Part shown: one piece after another, positions 1 to 9,589 of the stretch | How positions within the stretch are numbered: the first letter of the stretch is position 1 | How the letters are laid out: every line of letters starts with the position of its first letter | NCBI RefSeq assembly: GCF_020539525.1 | Contig: NZ_JACDXX010000012.1 | Coordinates: forward strand, 1 to 64,000 | From: Pseudogemmobacter faecipullorum | Lineage (GTDB): Bacteria; Pseudomonadota; Alphaproteobacteria; Rhodobacterales; Rhodobacteraceae | Reading direction: 5' to 3' | Length of the DNA: 64,000 bases | Translations under genes and position numbers: made by a program | The notes under the pieces: model-generated | Told to the model about the DNA's origin: nothing | What the model saw: only the letters and a program-made list of their open reading frames with translations | The model's database searches: none

Positions 1-349
1 GCAGGATGTGCTCGCGGGTCTGCGGCATCGGGCCGTCAGCTGCGTTCACCACGAGGATCGCGCCGTCCATCTGCGCCGCACCGGTGATCATGTTCTTAAC
101 ATAGTCAGCGTGGCCGGGGCAGTCGACGTGGGCGTAGTGACGGTCAGCGGTTTCATATTCAACGTGCGAGGTCGAAATGGTGATGCCGCGTGCACGCTCT
201 TCCGGCGCGCCGTCGATCTGATCGTAGCCTTTGAAGTCACCAAAATATTTGGTGATCGCAGCGGTCAGCGTGGTTTTGCCGTGGTCAACGTGGCCGATGG
301 TGCCGATGTTGACGTGCGGTTTGTTCCGTTCAAACTTTGCCTTTGCCAT
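1..349 (-). CDS. tuf: Elongation factor Tu, N-terminal part (runs off the window)
   Basis: This is the GTP-binding start of EF-Tu, which delivers aminoacyl-tRNA to the ribosome. The first 116 residues are present. The P-loop GHVDHGKT is at residues 19-26, the switch region EERARGITI follows, and the G3 motif DCPGH is intact. The gene continues beyond position 1, so the C-terminal two thirds are absent. The ATG at 347-349 begins the standard [12 protein letters not shown] leader. No fusA lies upstream on this strand, so this is probably the tuf copy that stands apart from the str operon; that last point is inference. Confidence 0.98.
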   Translation of the reverse strand, partial: MAKAKFERNKPHVNIGTIGHVDHGKTTLTAAITKYFGDFKGYDQIDGAPEERARGITISTSHVEYETADRHYAHVDCPGHADYVKNMITGAAQMDGAILVVNAADGPMPQTREHIL

Positions 350-409
350 AGGGGCCACCCTTAATTTCTGCGGGCCCCGGCAGGGGACCCTAGCTTCTCT
401 CGGGCGGCG

Positions 410-437
410 ATCTATAACTGCGGGCAAAGAAAATCAA
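410..437 (-). promoter_or_regulatory. Candidate sigma-70 promoter for tuf
   Basis: Reading the minus strand, TTGATT (432-437) and an ATAGAT/TATAGA box (410-416) are separated by 15-16 bp, about 60 bp upstream of the tuf ATG. The leader between them and the gene is GC-rich with a short hairpin. The spacer is a little short, so this is a candidate only. Confidence 0.4.
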
Positions 438-509
438 GGGTTGCTCGGGGAAAAGCCGGGGATTTGAACGCGATTTGCGCCGCTGTGCCGCCTCTGACGC
501 AGCGCCAGA

Positions 510-537
510 GAAAAAGCCCCGGACAAGCCCGGCTTCC
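510..537 (-). terminator. Probable Rho-independent terminator after the lipoprotein gene
   Basis: On the minus strand a GC-rich hairpin (AAGCC..GGCTT arms with an inner GG/CC pairing) is followed by CTTTTTC. It lies about 105 bp downstream of the lipoprotein stop and separates it from tuf. The rest of the gene-free stretch 350-643 shows only the tuf leader and GC-rich sequence. Confidence 0.5.
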
Positions 538-643
538 GGCCCGGCGAGGCGGCTGCGCCAGAGCCTGCCGCGCCGCACGCAGCCGCGGCTTTCCGCCCCC
601 GGCTGCGTGCGGTGCGGCGGAGCAAAGCCGCGCCGCGCCTCCC

Positions 644-1327
644 TCAGCGGCCGAAGTTACTTTTGCCCTTCTGCGCCGTTTTTCCTTCGGCAGCCGCATC
701 AGCCTCTGCCGCCCTGGCCGCAGCTTTATCGGCTTTGCTCTGCCCCTCGATCTGCAGTTCGCGCTCTGCCATCAGCGCCTCCTGCTGCGCTTTGGTCATG
801 CCAAACCATTCGGGATGTTCGAGCAGCCAGCCCTCGACCTTTTTGGCCGCGTTAAAGCTCAGCGCTTCCATCTGCTGCGCCTTAGTGCTGGTCAGCCCGG
901 TGCCGATCACCGTCTCACCCGACAGACTTTCGAACACAGTGAAGGACTTACCCTCGGGGTTCAGTTTGGTCGCCGTGGCGTCATCCCAGATATTGGCCGT
1001 GATCGCGAGCACCGATTTCGGCGCGGCCACCACCGGAATGCCGGGCGGTGCCAGCGCATAGCCATCGACCGAAATGCCGATATTATAGATACGGCTGCCC
1101 TCATAGCGGCCAAAGCGCGCCGCCACCGCCTCTTTCATCGAGGCCTCCCATTCGGCCGGGCTGGCATCGCGCGAGATCGGCACTTTCTGCACATTCTCGG
1201 CCACGATGATATTATGACCCAGAACGAAGTCTCCCAGCGGCACCGGCGGGTCCTTCAGGTCATTTTTACCACCGCAGGCGGCGAGCAGAATGAGGGCAGT
1301 CAGGCAGGCCGGAAGACGCAGAAACAA
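644..1327 (-). CDS. Putative lipoprotein of unknown function
   Basis: A 227-residue secreted protein. The N-terminus is a lipoprotein signal: a short basic start, a hydrophobic core and the lipobox LLAAC, with lipidation expected at the Cys near residue 18. The middle has no domain I recognise. The C-terminal 60 residues are rich in Ala, Lys, Gln and Glu and likely helical. The start codon is TTG, chosen because AGGAGA lies about 9 nt upstream and no in-frame ATG fits. A terminator (1479-1511) separates it from parC upstream, so it probably has its own promoter. Similar lipoproteins occur in Rhodobacteraceae, but I cannot name a function. Confidence 0.8.
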   Translation of the reverse strand: MFLRLPACLTALILLAACGGKNDLKDPPVPLGDFVLGHNIIVAENVQKVPISRDASPAEWEASMKEAVAARFGRYEGSRIYNIGISVDGYALAPPGIPVVAAPKSVLAITANIWDDATATKLNPEGKSFTVFESLSGETVIGTGLTSTKAQQMEALSFNAAKKVEGWLLEHPEWFGMTKAQQEALMAERELQIEGQSKADKAAARAAEADAAAEGKTAQKGKSNFGR

Positions 1328-1478
1328 AGCCAGGCTCTCCTATATATGGCCGCGCCGACCGGCGCGCCCGTGTCCTGTCAGCGGGGATAAACGACTGTAG
1401 CCGCTGCCGCAACCGGACTGCCGGGCGAGCGGCGGCCCGCCTCCGGCCTGGCCTGAAGCCTGAAGTTTGCGCCTGAAA

Positions 1479-1511
1479 GAAAAACGCCCGGATCCTGAAG
1501 GGCCCGGGCGT
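1479..1511 (-). terminator. Terminator of parC
   Basis: On the minus strand the perfect 8-bp stem ACGCCCGG/CCGGGCGT (arms 1504-1511 and 1484-1491) is followed by TTTTTC, 27 bp after the parC stop. This is a textbook intrinsic terminator. Confidence 0.85.
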
Positions 1512-1537
1512 CAGATCTGAATCAGGCAGCGCCTCTC

Positions 1538-3853
1538 TCAGGCAAAGCGATTGTCCCGCGGGAAGCCACGCGGCGCCATCTTGCCCGTTCCGGCGCGCGG
1601 CCCCAGCCATTCGCTCAGATCGGTCTCGCTGCGGGTGCGTCCGGCCGGATCCTTCCAGCTGAGACCGTCGCTGAGCGCAAAGGTGATCGCATCAGACAGG
1701 CCACCGTCTTTGTATTTCTGCAGCCGCACGCCCTTGCCCTTGCCCATTTCCGGCAGCTGCTCGAGCGGGAAGACCAGCAGTTTGCGGTTTTCGCCCACCA
1801 CAGCGACATGATCGCCGGTGATCTTGCGGCACAAAGCCGATCTGGCGCCATCTTTCACCGTCAGCACCTGTTTTCCGGCCTTTGTCTGCGCCACCAGCTC
1901 TTCGGCGCTGACCACGAAACCATCGCCCGCGGTCGAGGCAACGAGATATTTCTCGCCCGCGCGGAACAGGATCATATCGGTGATATCGGTGTCATTGGGC
2001 AGATCGACCATCAGCCGCACCGGCTCGCCCATGCCGCGCCCGCCCGGCAGATTGGCGCCGATCAGGGTGAAGAAACGCCCGTTCTCGGCCACCAGCAAAA
2101 TCTTATCGGTGGTCTCGGCATGGAAGGCAAAGCGCGGCCCGTCACCGTCTTTGAACTTCTGCTCAGCCGAGAGATCGACATGGCCTTTCAGCGCCCGGAT
2201 CCAGCCCATTTTCGAGCAGATCACCGTGATCGGCTCGCGCTCGATCATCGCCTCAAACGGCACATCCTCAATCTCACCGGCATCGGCAAAGGCCGAGCGC
2301 CGCGCGCCCTCGGCCCAGGTCTTGCCGAACTTTTTGCGGATTTCTTCCAGCTCCTGGCTGATTTTCTTCCACTGCCGTTTATCGCTTTCCAGCAGATCGG
2401 CCAGTCCGGCGCGTTCCGCCATCAGCGAATCACGTTCCTGACGCAGCTCAATTTCCTCGAGACGCCGCAAAGACCGCAGGCGCATATTGAGGATGGCCTC
2501 GGCCTGGATCTCAGAGAGTTCCCCCTCGGCGCCTTTGGCCAACGGCTGAGGCGCCCGGTAGTCCTTCTCTGACAGCGCGCGCGGGAAGGTTCCGCCCCAG
2601 CTCTCGCGCATCAGCGCCTGTTTGGGATCCTCATCATAGCGGATGATATCGATCACCCGGTCGAGGTTCAGATAGGCGATGATAAAGCCTTCGAGCACCT
2701 CAAGGCGGTGATCAATTTTTTCAATGCGATGCCCGGAGCGGCGGCGCAGAACATCGCGGCGGTGATCGAGGAAGGCCCGCAGAATTTCCTTAAGCGAGCA
2801 GACCTTAGGCACCCGGCCATCGATCAGCACGTTCATATTCAGCGAGAACCGGGTCTCGAGATCCGAATTGCGGAACAGCATGCCCATCAGCACCGCCGGA
2901 TCGACATTGCGCGCCCGGGGTTCAAGAATGATGCGGACATCCTCGGCGGATTCGTCGCGGACATCAGCCAGCAGCGGCACTTTTTTCAGCTGGATGATCT
3001 CGGCCAGCTTCTCGATCAGGCGCGATTTCTGCACCTGATAGGGGATCTCGGTGATAACGATCTGCCAGGCGCCACGGCCCAGATCCTCAATCTCCCATTT
3101 CGCCCGCAGGCGGAATGCACCGCGCCCGGTCAGATAGGCGTCACGGATCGACTCGCGCGGCTCAACAATCACCCCTCCGGTCGGAAAATCCGGGCCCGGG
3201 ATGAAGTCCATCAGCGCCTCGACACTGATCTCAGGGTCTTTCAGCATAGCCTGGCAGCCGAGGATCAGCTCATCCAGATTATGCGGCGCGATATTGGTCG
3301 CCATGCCCACGGCAATCCCCGAGGAGCCATTGGCCAGAAGATTGGGGAAAGCGGCGGGCATCACCACCGGCTCTTCCAGAGTGCCGTCGTAATTCGGGCG
3401 GAAATCGACCGCGTTCTCGGTCAGCCCTTCCATCAGCGTCTCGGCCAGAGCGGTCAGCCTGGCCTCGGTATAGCGGCTCGCGGCGGGGTTATCGCCGTCA
3501 ATATTGCCGAAATTGCCCTGGCCATCCACCAGCGGATAGCGCACGTTGAAATCCTGTGCGAGGCGCGCCATCGCATCATAGATCGCCCCGTCGCCATGCG
3601 GGTGGTAGTTGCCCATCACGTCACCGGAAATCTTGGCCGATTTCCGGAAACCGCCGGTCGCAGTCAGCTTCAGCTCACGCATCGCATAGAGGATTCGCCG
3701 GTGAACCGGCTTCAGCCCGTCACGCGCATCGGGCAAAGCCCGGTGCATAATGGTCGAGAGCGCATAGGTCAGGTACCGCTCACCAATCGCACGCGACAGC
3801 GGCTCGGCTACGGTAAGACCATAGGATTGGATATCGTCATCTTCTTCGGACAT
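1538..3853 (-). CDS. parC: DNA topoisomerase IV subunit A
   Basis: This is the ATP-independent breakage-reunion subunit of topoisomerase IV, which with ParE decatenates daughter chromosomes. The protein has 771 residues, normal for the family. The catalytic tyrosine is Tyr128 in [10 protein letters not shown]. The quinolone-determining helix [12 protein letters not shown] lies at residues 84-95. The middle contains the coiled-coil/tower region, and the C-terminal third holds beta-pinwheel-like repeats. I prefer ParC over GyrA because no GyrA-box (QRRGGKG-like) is visible and the N-terminus is of alphaproteobacterial ParC type. In the quinolone-determining helix, Gly89 sits where E. coli has Ser80. 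No parE is adjacent. A good terminator follows. Confidence 0.95.
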   Translation of the reverse strand: MSEEDDDIQSYGLTVAEPLSRAIGERYLTYALSTIMHRALPDARDGLKPVHRRILYAMRELKLTATGGFRKSAKISGDVMGNYHPHGDGAIYDAMARLAQDFNVRYPLVDGQGNFGNIDGDNPAASRYTEARLTALAETLMEGLTENAVDFRPNYDGTLEEPVVMPAAFPNLLANGSSGIAVGMATNIAPHNLDELILGCQAMLKDPEISVEALMDFIPGPDFPTGGVIVEPRESIRDAYLTGRGAFRLRAKWEIEDLGRGAWQIVITEIPYQVQKSRLIEKLAEIIQLKKVPLLADVRDESAEDVRIILEPRARNVDPAVLMGMLFRNSDLETRFSLNMNVLIDGRVPKVCSLKEILRAFLDHRRDVLRRRSGHRIEKIDHRLEVLEGFIIAYLNLDRVIDIIRYDEDPKQALMRESWGGTFPRALSEKDYRAPQPLAKGAEGELSEIQAEAILNMRLRSLRRLEEIELRQERDSLMAERAGLADLLESDKRQWKKISQELEEIRKKFGKTWAEGARRSAFADAGEIEDVPFEAMIEREPITVICSKMGWIRALKGHVDLSAEQKFKDGDGPRFAFHAETTDKILLVAENGRFFTLIGANLPGGRGMGEPVRLMVDLPNDTDITDMILFRAGEKYLVASTAGDGFVVSAEELVAQTKAGKQVLTVKDGARSALCRKITGDHVAVVGENRKLLVFPLEQLPEMGKGKGVRLQKYKDGGLSDAITFALSDGLSWKDPAGRTRSETDLSEWLGPRAGTGKMAPRGFPRDNRFA

Positions 3854-4050
3854 GTATCTTGTGTATGCGCCCCCCGTTTCCGGGTCCAGCCCCCTTTCTG
3901 ACCTGAGCCGTTTCTGCCGCTCTGCCTGGCGGAAACCGCCCCTTCGCCTGTGGCTTCAGCCCCCCTGATCTCCTCAGGATTTTATACCTGACGATTTCTT
4001 ACCCTTGTGTTAAAGCTCACGCTGCTGCTGCCTGAAATCTGGTGTTTTCA

Positions 4051-4719
4051 ATGCTTCGCCCGACATTATTGCTGTCTGCGACCCTCTTTGCCGTTTTGCT
4101 GATCGCCGGCCGGGACCATGGCCAGCTGCGCCCCGGCCTTGCCGCCGCCGAGGCCAGTGGCCAGCCAGTCATCGCGCTCAGCCGCAGTTTCTCTCCCACA
4201 GTGGCCGTGGCAGCGGCGGATCAGCCGGTGAAATCTACCCTGAGCGATCTGCCGCCGCCGGTTGAGCTGATTGCTGCCCCGACCATCGGCACCCTGCCCG
4301 AGCCGGAAACCGCCCTGCCCGAAGCGCAGCCGGTTTTCACCCTTTCAGCACTGCCTGGCCTTGAGGGTGCAGTCACGCCCCTCGCGCCGCAAACCCCGGC
4401 AGCATCAGAGCCCTCGCTCTATGCCGATCCAAGCGATGGCGGACGCCTTGTCACGAGCAGCACCCTGTTACAGCCCCTTGATGAGGCACTTGCTGATGAG
4501 GCGCCTGGCACCGCACGCGAGTTGCGGGTGGTTCAGGCCAGCTCAGCCAATGTGCGCCTCGGCCCCTCGACTGACAGTGAAGTGGTGGGCCGGCTCTATG
4601 GAGGCGAGGTCGTGCAGGTGGTCGGGACCAGCGACAGCGAATGGGTCGAGGTCTCCATCGAAGGCGACGGCATTCACGGCTTTGTCGCCGCGCGGCTGCT
4701 GCTGCCGGTTGAAGACTGA
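4051..4719 (+). CDS. Secreted SH3-domain (SH3b) protein
   Basis: A protein of about 222 residues with an N-terminal hydrophobic segment (MLRPTLLLSATLFAVLLIAG) acting as signal peptide or anchor. A Pro/Ala/Glu-rich linker of about 130 residues follows. The C-terminal bacterial SH3 domain carries the typical VRLGPSTDSEVVG and GEVVQVVGTSDSEWVEV strands and the GFVAARLL end. Such domains usually bind peptidoglycan or other cell-wall components, so a periplasmic envelope role is likely, though the partner is unknown. An in-frame GTG at 4042 would add three residues. I took the ATG at 4051 because it gives a clean signal sequence, but neither start has a strong ribosome site. Confidence 0.8.
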   Translation: MLRPTLLLSATLFAVLLIAGRDHGQLRPGLAAAEASGQPVIALSRSFSPTVAVAAADQPVKSTLSDLPPPVELIAAPTIGTLPEPETALPEAQPVFTLSALPGLEGAVTPLAPQTPAASEPSLYADPSDGGRLVTSSTLLQPLDEALADEAPGTARELRVVQASSANVRLGPSTDSEVVGRLYGGEVVQVVGTSDSEWVEVSIEGDGIHGFVAARLLLPVED

Positions 4720-4815
4720 GGCCGCCACCCCGGGCCCTGGCAGCCTGCGTCCTATCTGCCATTTGACCTATGCCCGGCCTGCCCCTAATCCTTTGAGAAA
4801 AAAGCGGGCAGATTT

Positions 4816-5643
4816 ATGGATAAGTCGATTCTGATCACCGGATGCTCCTCGGGCATCGGGCTGGATGCCGCGCTCGGGCTGAAAGCGCGCGGCTGGCGCG
4901 TCTTTGCCACCTGCCGCCAGGAGGCGGACTGCGCCCGGCTACGCGATCAGGGGCTGGAGAGCTTCGCGCTCGATTACGCCGATGAGGCAAGCATCAGCGC
5001 CGCCGTGGAAGAGCTGCGCAGCCGCAATAATGGCCGGCTTGGCGCGCTGTTCAACAATGGTGCCTTTGCCTGCCCCGGCGCGGTAGAGGATCTGCCGCGC
5101 GGCGCTCTGCGTGAGATTTTTGAGGTTAATCTCTTTGGATATCAAGATCTTACCCGTCGCATCATTCCCATGATGCGCGAAGCAGGTGCTGGCCGGATCA
5201 TCAATTGCTCCTCGGTGCTGGGGCTTGTAGCCATGAAATGGCGTGGCGCCTATGTCGCGACCAAATTCGCCATGGAGGGCATGACCGATGTGCTGCGGCT
5301 GGAAATGCGCGGCACAGGCATTGAGGTGGTGTTGATCGAGCCCGGGCCGATCACCTCGCGCATTCGCGAAAACTCGATTCCGCATTTCGAAAAATGGGTC
5401 GACTGGGAGCATTCTGCCCGGGCCGAGGAATATCGCGGCCTGCTGCACCGGCTGTATCATTCAAAAAACGCGCCCGACCGCTTTGAGCTGCCGCCCTCGG
5501 CGGTAACGGCTAAACTGGTGAAAGCGCTGGAAAGCCCGCGTCCCGCTGCGCGCTATTATGTGACCAAAGCCACGACGCTGATGGCCTTTGCCCGCTGGAT
5601 TTTGCCCCGCCCCGCGCTGGACTGGCTGATCACGAAAGGCTGA
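4816..5643 (+). CDS. Short-chain dehydrogenase/reductase (SDR)
   Basis: A classical NAD(P)H-dependent SDR of 275 residues. The cofactor motif TGCSSGIG is at residues 8-15 and NNGA at 79-82. The catalytic serine lies in CSSVLG (about 131-132), with Tyr145 and Lys149 in YVATK. The PGPI motif after strand 6 is present. The substrate cannot be read from the sequence; the long C-terminal lid suggests a bulky hydrophobic or steroid-like substrate, which is inference. It is followed at 91 bp by the HIG1-type gene on the same strand, and the two may be cotranscribed. Confidence 0.9.
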   Translation: MDKSILITGCSSGIGLDAALGLKARGWRVFATCRQEADCARLRDQGLESFALDYADEASISAAVEELRSRNNGRLGALFNNGAFACPGAVEDLPRGALREIFEVNLFGYQDLTRRIIPMMREAGAGRIINCSSVLGLVAMKWRGAYVATKFAMEGMTDVLRLEMRGTGIEVVLIEPGPITSRIRENSIPHFEKWVDWEHSARAEEYRGLLHRLYHSKNAPDRFELPPSAVTAKLVKALESPRPAARYYVTKATTLMAFARWILPRPALDWLITKG

Positions 5644-5733
5644 TCCCCCGGCCCGGCTGCCGCCTGCGGCACTTTCGCGCTTCGCATTTGCAGGCTTTGC
5701 GCCTAAAATGCGGCACAGAACAGGAGCCTTGCC

Positions 5734-5934
5734 ATGCTGAACGATCCGCTGTTTCTTGCTGCTGCGTTTATGGCGCTGGTCGTCGCGGCCATTCTGATGT
5801 TTGGCATCGGCGTTTTCGCCAGGGGCGGCGAATTCAACCGCCGCCATGCCAACCGGCTGATGCGCTGGCGGCTGATAGCGCAATTCATTGCCGTGGTCCT
5901 GATTGTCGCCTTCGCCTGGTTCATGCGCGGCTGA
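5734..5934 (+). CDS. HIG1-type twin-transmembrane small protein
   Basis: A 66-residue inner-membrane protein with two hydrophobic helices (about residues 5-27 and 45-63) around a basic loop (GGEFNRRHANRLMRWR). The helix-loop-helix with the N-R-x-x-R-W-R pattern is the hallmark of the hypoxia-induced HIG1_N family, which in mitochondria and some bacteria associates with respiratory complexes. An AGGAG ribosome site precedes the ATG. It lies just upstream of the cobalamin adenosyltransferase gene, an association I recall as frequent in Rhodobacterales. A role in respiratory complex assembly is inference. Confidence 0.85.
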   Translation: MLNDPLFLAAAFMALVVAAILMFGIGVFARGGEFNRRHANRLMRWRLIAQFIAVVLIVAFAWFMRG

Positions 5935-5991
5935 CCGGATTGACCAGGGTTCGGACTGGTCGCGCAAACGCGCGGCCTGAGGGAGAGAACT

Positions 5992-6570
5992 ATGGTCGTT
6001 TTGTCGAAAATTTACACCCGCACCGGCGATAAGGGCGAGACCGCTTTGTCCAATGGCGCGCGGGTGGCCAAGCATGATCTGCGGGTCTCGGCCTATGGCA
6101 CCGTAGATGAGACCAATGCCACGGTTGGCCTTGCCCGGCTGCATGCCGGGGGTGAGATTGCCGAGGGGCTGGCCCGTATTTCCAATGATCTTTTCGATCT
6201 GGGCGCGGATCTTGCGACCCCGGATCAGCATCTCGACCATACGCTTTCCTATACCCCTCTGCGTATGGTCGCCGCTCAGGTCGACCGGCTCGAGCGCGAA
6301 ATTGATGCGCTGAACGCCCGTTTGCAGCCGTTGCGCAGCTTTATTCTGCCCGGTGGCTCGCCGCTTGCGGCCCAGCTTCACCTCTGCCGCACCGTCTGCC
6401 GCCGCGCCGAGCGGCTTGCAACCGAGCTGGCGGCACATGAAGCGGTGAACCCTGAGGCGGTCCGCTATCTGAACCGTCTGTCAGACTGGTTCTTTGTCGT
6501 CGGCCGTATCGCCAATAATGACGGGGCTGATGATGTGCTCTGGGTGCCGGGCCTGACCCGGGAGAACTGA
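5992..6570 (+). CDS. Cob(I)alamin adenosyltransferase, PduO/MMAB type
   Basis: This enzyme transfers the adenosyl group of ATP to cob(I)alamin (or a corrinoid precursor) to make adenosylcobalamin. The 192-residue protein is one compact all-alpha domain. The ATP-binding N-terminal motif YTRTGDKGET is at residues 8-17. The later signatures FILPGG and LHLCRTVCRRAER, and then NRLSDWFF, are all intact. GAGGGAGAG precedes the start. Adenosylcobalamin would serve methylmalonyl-CoA or ethylmalonyl-CoA mutases, which fits the acyl-CoA genes downstream, although no mutase lies in this window. Confidence 0.92.
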   Translation: MVVLSKIYTRTGDKGETALSNGARVAKHDLRVSAYGTVDETNATVGLARLHAGGEIAEGLARISNDLFDLGADLATPDQHLDHTLSYTPLRMVAAQVDRLEREIDALNARLQPLRSFILPGGSPLAAQLHLCRTVCRRAERLATELAAHEAVNPEAVRYLNRLSDWFFVVGRIANNDGADDVLWVPGLTREN

Positions 6571-6837
6571 ACCTTCCCCCCCAGTCCCTGCGAACGGCCC
6601 CCGCCGGGGGCCAGTTCCCTTCAGGGCTGCAGAAACAGCCGGTTTTTCTCGCCGCGCCCACAGCTGTGCTGCGGGCGTTCTCGCAGGGATACCCGCCCCC
6701 CGAATTTGGGCTGCGTCAGGCAGGTGGACAGGGGCAATCCCTTTTTTTCCCGGGACCGGTATGCAGCAGGGCTGATCGGAAACGGGCATCACTAACGCGA
6801 CGTTGTGCGATGGTATCGGTCGCATTTGCTCTGTTTA

Positions 6838-6900
6838 AACGCCCCCCCCTGCGCTAACACTCCTGCCGGGAGCTTGTGAGGGCCGGTAACGCCCCCCCCT
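6838..6900. repeat. Pair of 13-bp direct repeats in the etfB leader
   Basis: AACGCCCCCCCCT occurs at 6838-6850 and again at 6888-6900, exactly 50 bp apart, just before the AAGGAGA ribosome site of etfB. Each contains a run of eight C. The repeat could be an operator or a slippage product. The rest of the 350-bp gap after the adenosyltransferase (6571-6921) holds a 7-bp GC hairpin at 6596-6612 without a T-run and nothing else I can name. Confidence 0.6.
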
Positions 6901-6921
6901 CAGATCAAGGAGATATGCCGC

Positions 6922-7683
6922 ATGAAGGTCCTAGTACCTGTCAAACGGGTGATTGACTACAACGTTAAGGTTCGCGTGAAGGCCGATGGCTCGGGCGTTG
7001 ATCTGGCCAATGTCAAAATGTCGATGAACCCTTTCGATGAGATTGCTGTGGAAGAGGCGATCCGTCTGAAGGAAAAAGGGATCGCCACCGAGGTGGTCGT
7101 GGTCTCGATCGGCGTCAAGCAAGCCCAGGAAACCCTGCGCAATGCGCTCGCTATGGGCGCAGACCGTGCGATCCTGATCGAAGCCGCCGCCGATGTTCAC
7201 ACCGATATCGAGCCGCTCGCCGTTGCCAAGCTGCTGGCAGCCGTGGTGAAGGAAGAGGCCCCGGGCCTGGTCCTCGCCGGCAAGCAGGCGATCGACAATG
7301 ATATGAACGCCACCGGCCAGATGCTGGCGGCGCTGCTCGGCCAGGCCCAGGCGACCTTCGCCTCGGAACTGGTGATTGAGGGCGACAAAGCCAAAGTCAC
7401 CCGTGAGGTCGATGGCGGCCTGCAGGTCATCGAAGTGAAGCTGCCGGCGGTCGTCACCGTCGATCTGCGCCTCAATGAGCCGCGCTATGCCTCGCTGCCG
7501 AATATCATGAAGGCCAAGGCCAAGCCCCTCGCCACCAAGACCCCGGGCGATTACGGCGTTGATGTTACCCCGCGTCTGACCGTGGTGAAGACCACCGAAC
7601 CGGCCGGCCGCAAGGCAGGTGTCAAAGTTGCTTCGGTTGAGGAGCTGGTGGCAAAACTCAAAGACGAAGCGGGAGTGATCTGA
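6922..7683 (+). CDS. etfB: Electron transfer flavoprotein beta subunit
   Basis: This is the beta subunit of the FAD/AMP-containing heterodimer that collects electrons from acyl-CoA dehydrogenases and passes them to ETF-ubiquinone oxidoreductase. At 253 residues it has the usual length. It begins [14 protein letters not shown] and contains the AMP-binding and dehydrogenase-recognition region ([18 protein letters not shown]), followed by the conserved [27 protein letters not shown] lies 9 nt upstream of the start. Its stop codon overlaps the start of etfA by one base (TGATG), giving translational coupling. Confidence 0.97.
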   Translation: MKVLVPVKRVIDYNVKVRVKADGSGVDLANVKMSMNPFDEIAVEEAIRLKEKGIATEVVVVSIGVKQAQETLRNALAMGADRAILIEAAADVHTDIEPLAVAKLLAAVVKEEAPGLVLAGKQAIDNDMNATGQMLAALLGQAQATFASELVIEGDKAKVTREVDGGLQVIEVKLPAVVTVDLRLNEPRYASLPNIMKAKAKPLATKTPGDYGVDVTPRLTVVKTTEPAGRKAGVKVASVEELVAKLKDEAGVI

Positions 7684-8594
7684 TGGCTGTTCTCCTGATT
7701 GCAGATGTCAACAATGGCCAGCTTGCTACCGATTCGGTTGCCAAAGCACTAACGGCAGTAAAATCGCTGGGCGAGGTCCATATCCTCGTGGCAGGTCCGG
7801 CTTCGGCTGCGGCCGAAGCGGCAAAGCTTGAGGGCGTGGCAAAGGTGCTGAATGCGGGCGAGCTGAATGGTCTTGCCGAGCCGATGGCCGCCCTGGTCGT
7901 GTCGCTGGCGGGCAATTACAGTCATATCCTCGGCGCCTCGACCGCTTATTCGAAGAATATCCTGCCGCGCGTCGCAGCGCTTCTGGATGTGATGGTGATC
8001 ACCGATGTGACCGCCGTTATCGATTCTGAAACCTTTGAGCGGCCAATCTATGCCGGCAATGCGATTCAGACCGTAAAATCTTCGGACGCGAAGAAGGTCT
8101 TCTCGGTGCGTACGGCTGCTTTCGCGGCAGCGGCTGAGGCGGGTGCGGCTGCGGTTGAGACGGTGGCGGATCTTGCTGACGAAGGCCTGTCGGGCTTTGT
8201 CGAAAACCGGGTGGCGGCCTCGGACCGCCCGGAGCTGACCTCGGCGAAAATCGTGGTTTCGGGCGGCCGTGGTGTCGGTTCGAAAGACAGCTTCGCGATC
8301 ATCGAGCAGCTGGCAGACAAGCTGAATGCCGCCGTGGGCGCCAGCCGTGCAGCGGTCGACAGCGGCTTTGCCCCCAATGACTGGCAGGTCGGCCAGACCG
8401 GCAAGGTGGTGGCCCCCGATCTCTATGTCGCGGTCGGCATTTCGGGCGCGATCCAGCATCTCGCCGGGATGAAAGATTCGAAAGTCATCGTCGCGATCAA
8501 CAAAGACGAAGAGGCTCCGATCTTCCAGGTGGCCGATTATGGCCTCGTCGGCGATCTGTTCAGCCTCGTGCCGGAGCTGACGGCAAAGCTCTGA
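7683..8594 (+). CDS. etfA: Electron transfer flavoprotein alpha subunit
   Basis: This is the FAD-binding partner of EtfB, with 303 residues. The C-terminal FAD domain shows [12 protein letters not shown] (about residues 190-203), [12 protein letters not shown] (from about 236) and [15 protein letters not shown], followed by the closing [10 protein letters not shown] and [10 protein letters not shown]. The N-terminal half is the Ala-rich alpha/beta domain. It overlaps etfB by one base, and a strong intrinsic terminator 24 bp downstream closes the two-gene operon. Confidence 0.97.
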   Translation: MAVLLIADVNNGQLATDSVAKALTAVKSLGEVHILVAGPASAAAEAAKLEGVAKVLNAGELNGLAEPMAALVVSLAGNYSHILGASTAYSKNILPRVAALLDVMVITDVTAVIDSETFERPIYAGNAIQTVKSSDAKKVFSVRTAAFAAAAEAGAAAVETVADLADEGLSGFVENRVAASDRPELTSAKIVVSGGRGVGSKDSFAIIEQLADKLNAAVGASRAAVDSGFAPNDWQVGQTGKVVAPDLYVAVGISGAIQHLAGMKDSKVIVAINKDEEAPIFQVADYGLVGDLFSLVPELTAKL

Positions 8595-8617
8595 GCTTTC
8601 AGAGCTGATTTATTCGC

Positions 8618-8646
8618 AAAGGGGCGCCGGCGGCGCCCCTTTTTTC
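8618..8646 (+). terminator. Terminator of etfBA
   Basis: The stem AAAGGGGCGCC/GGCGCCCCTTT, with a GGC loop, runs into TTTTTT. It is a near-ideal intrinsic terminator just after etfA. Confidence 0.92.
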
Positions 8647-8654
8647 TGTGGGGA

Positions 8655-8683
8655 TTGCGGTAGCCTCAGGCTGCGCTTAACCT
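8655..8683 (+). promoter_or_regulatory. Candidate sigma-70 promoter for the 3-hydroxyacyl-CoA dehydrogenase gene
   Basis: TTGCGG (8655-8660) and TAACCT (8678-8683) are 17 bp apart, immediately after the etfBA terminator and 26 bp before the chosen ATG. Both boxes are imperfect, but placement and spacing are right. Confidence 0.4.
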
Positions 8684-8709
8684 CGCATCTGCAGAATATG
8701 AGGCAAAAT

Positions 8710-9585
8710 ATGGCTATTCAGACAGTCGGAATTGTTGGCGCCGGGCAGATGGGCAGCGGGATTGCCCATGTCTTCGCGCTTGCCGGCTATGACGTCCTGC
8801 TGAACGACGTGAATGCGGATTCGCTCAGCAAAGGCCTCGACACCATCCGGCGCAATCTGGAGCGTCAGGCCAGCCGGGGCAAAATCACCGAGGCGGAGCG
8901 CGATGCCGCGCTTGCCCGAATCCGCACCACGCTGACCCTGGCAGAGCTCGGCCCGACCGATCTGGTCATCGAGGCCGCAACCGAGCGTGAAACCGTCAAA
9001 CAGGCGATTTTCGATGCGCTCCTGCCGCATCTGAAACCTGAGACCATCCTCACCTCGAACACCTCTTCGATTTCGATCACCCGCCTCGCCTCGCGTACCG
9101 ACCGGCCTGAGAAATTCATGGGCTTCCATTTCATGAACCCGGTGCCGGTGATGCAGCTGGTTGAGCTGATCCGCGGCATTGCCACTGACCAGCCGACCTA
9201 TGACGCGCTGCTGGAAGTGGTGGGCAGGCTGGGCAAAACCGCAGCCTCGGCCGAGGATTTCCCGGCCTTCATCGTGAACCGGATTCTGGTGCCGATGATC
9301 AATGAGGCGGTCTATACGCTTTATGAGGGCGTGGGCAATGTGCGTTCGATTGATGAGGCGCTGAAGCTTGGCGCCAATCACCCGATGGGGCCGCTGGAGC
9401 TGGCCGATTTCATCGGCCTCGACACCTGCCTTGCCATTATGAACGTGCTCTATGACGGGCTTGCCGACAGCAAATACCGCCCCTGCCCGCTCCTGACCAA
9501 ATATGTCGAGGCAGGCTGGCTGGGCCGCAAGACCCAGCGCGGCTTTTATGATTACCGCGGCGAAACCCCGGTTCCGACACGCTGA
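8710..9585 (+). CDS. 3-hydroxybutyryl-CoA dehydrogenase
   Basis: An NAD(P)-dependent dehydrogenase that interconverts acetoacetyl-CoA and 3-hydroxybutyryl-CoA in butanoate and polyhydroxybutyrate metabolism. It has 291 residues. The Rossmann motif GAGQMG is at residues 10-15, and the catalytic His140 lies in GFHFMNPVP. The helical C-terminal dimerisation domain contains NHPMGPLELADFIGLDT and ends with GWLGRKTQRGFYDY. I use the ATG at 8710 rather than 8698 because GAGG lies 6-7 nt before it and the family starts there. Its position beside etfBA is the common Rhodobacterales arrangement. It has its own terminator. Confidence 0.93.
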   Translation: MAIQTVGIVGAGQMGSGIAHVFALAGYDVLLNDVNADSLSKGLDTIRRNLERQASRGKITEAERDAALARIRTTLTLAELGPTDLVIEAATERETVKQAIFDALLPHLKPETILTSNTSSISITRLASRTDRPEKFMGFHFMNPVPVMQLVELIRGIATDQPTYDALLEVVGRLGKTAASAEDFPAFIVNRILVPMINEAVYTLYEGVGNVRSIDEALKLGANHPMGPLELADFIGLDTCLAIMNVLYDGLADSKYRPCPLLTKYVEAGWLGRKTQRGFYDYRGETPVPTR

Positions 9586-9589
9586 AACG

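Noticed and set aside
464-1390. Plus-strand frame of 308 codons over the tuf-lipoprotein region
   Set aside because: It is antisense to the lipoprotein gene, which has a good signal sequence and ribosome site. The frame has no recognisable features.
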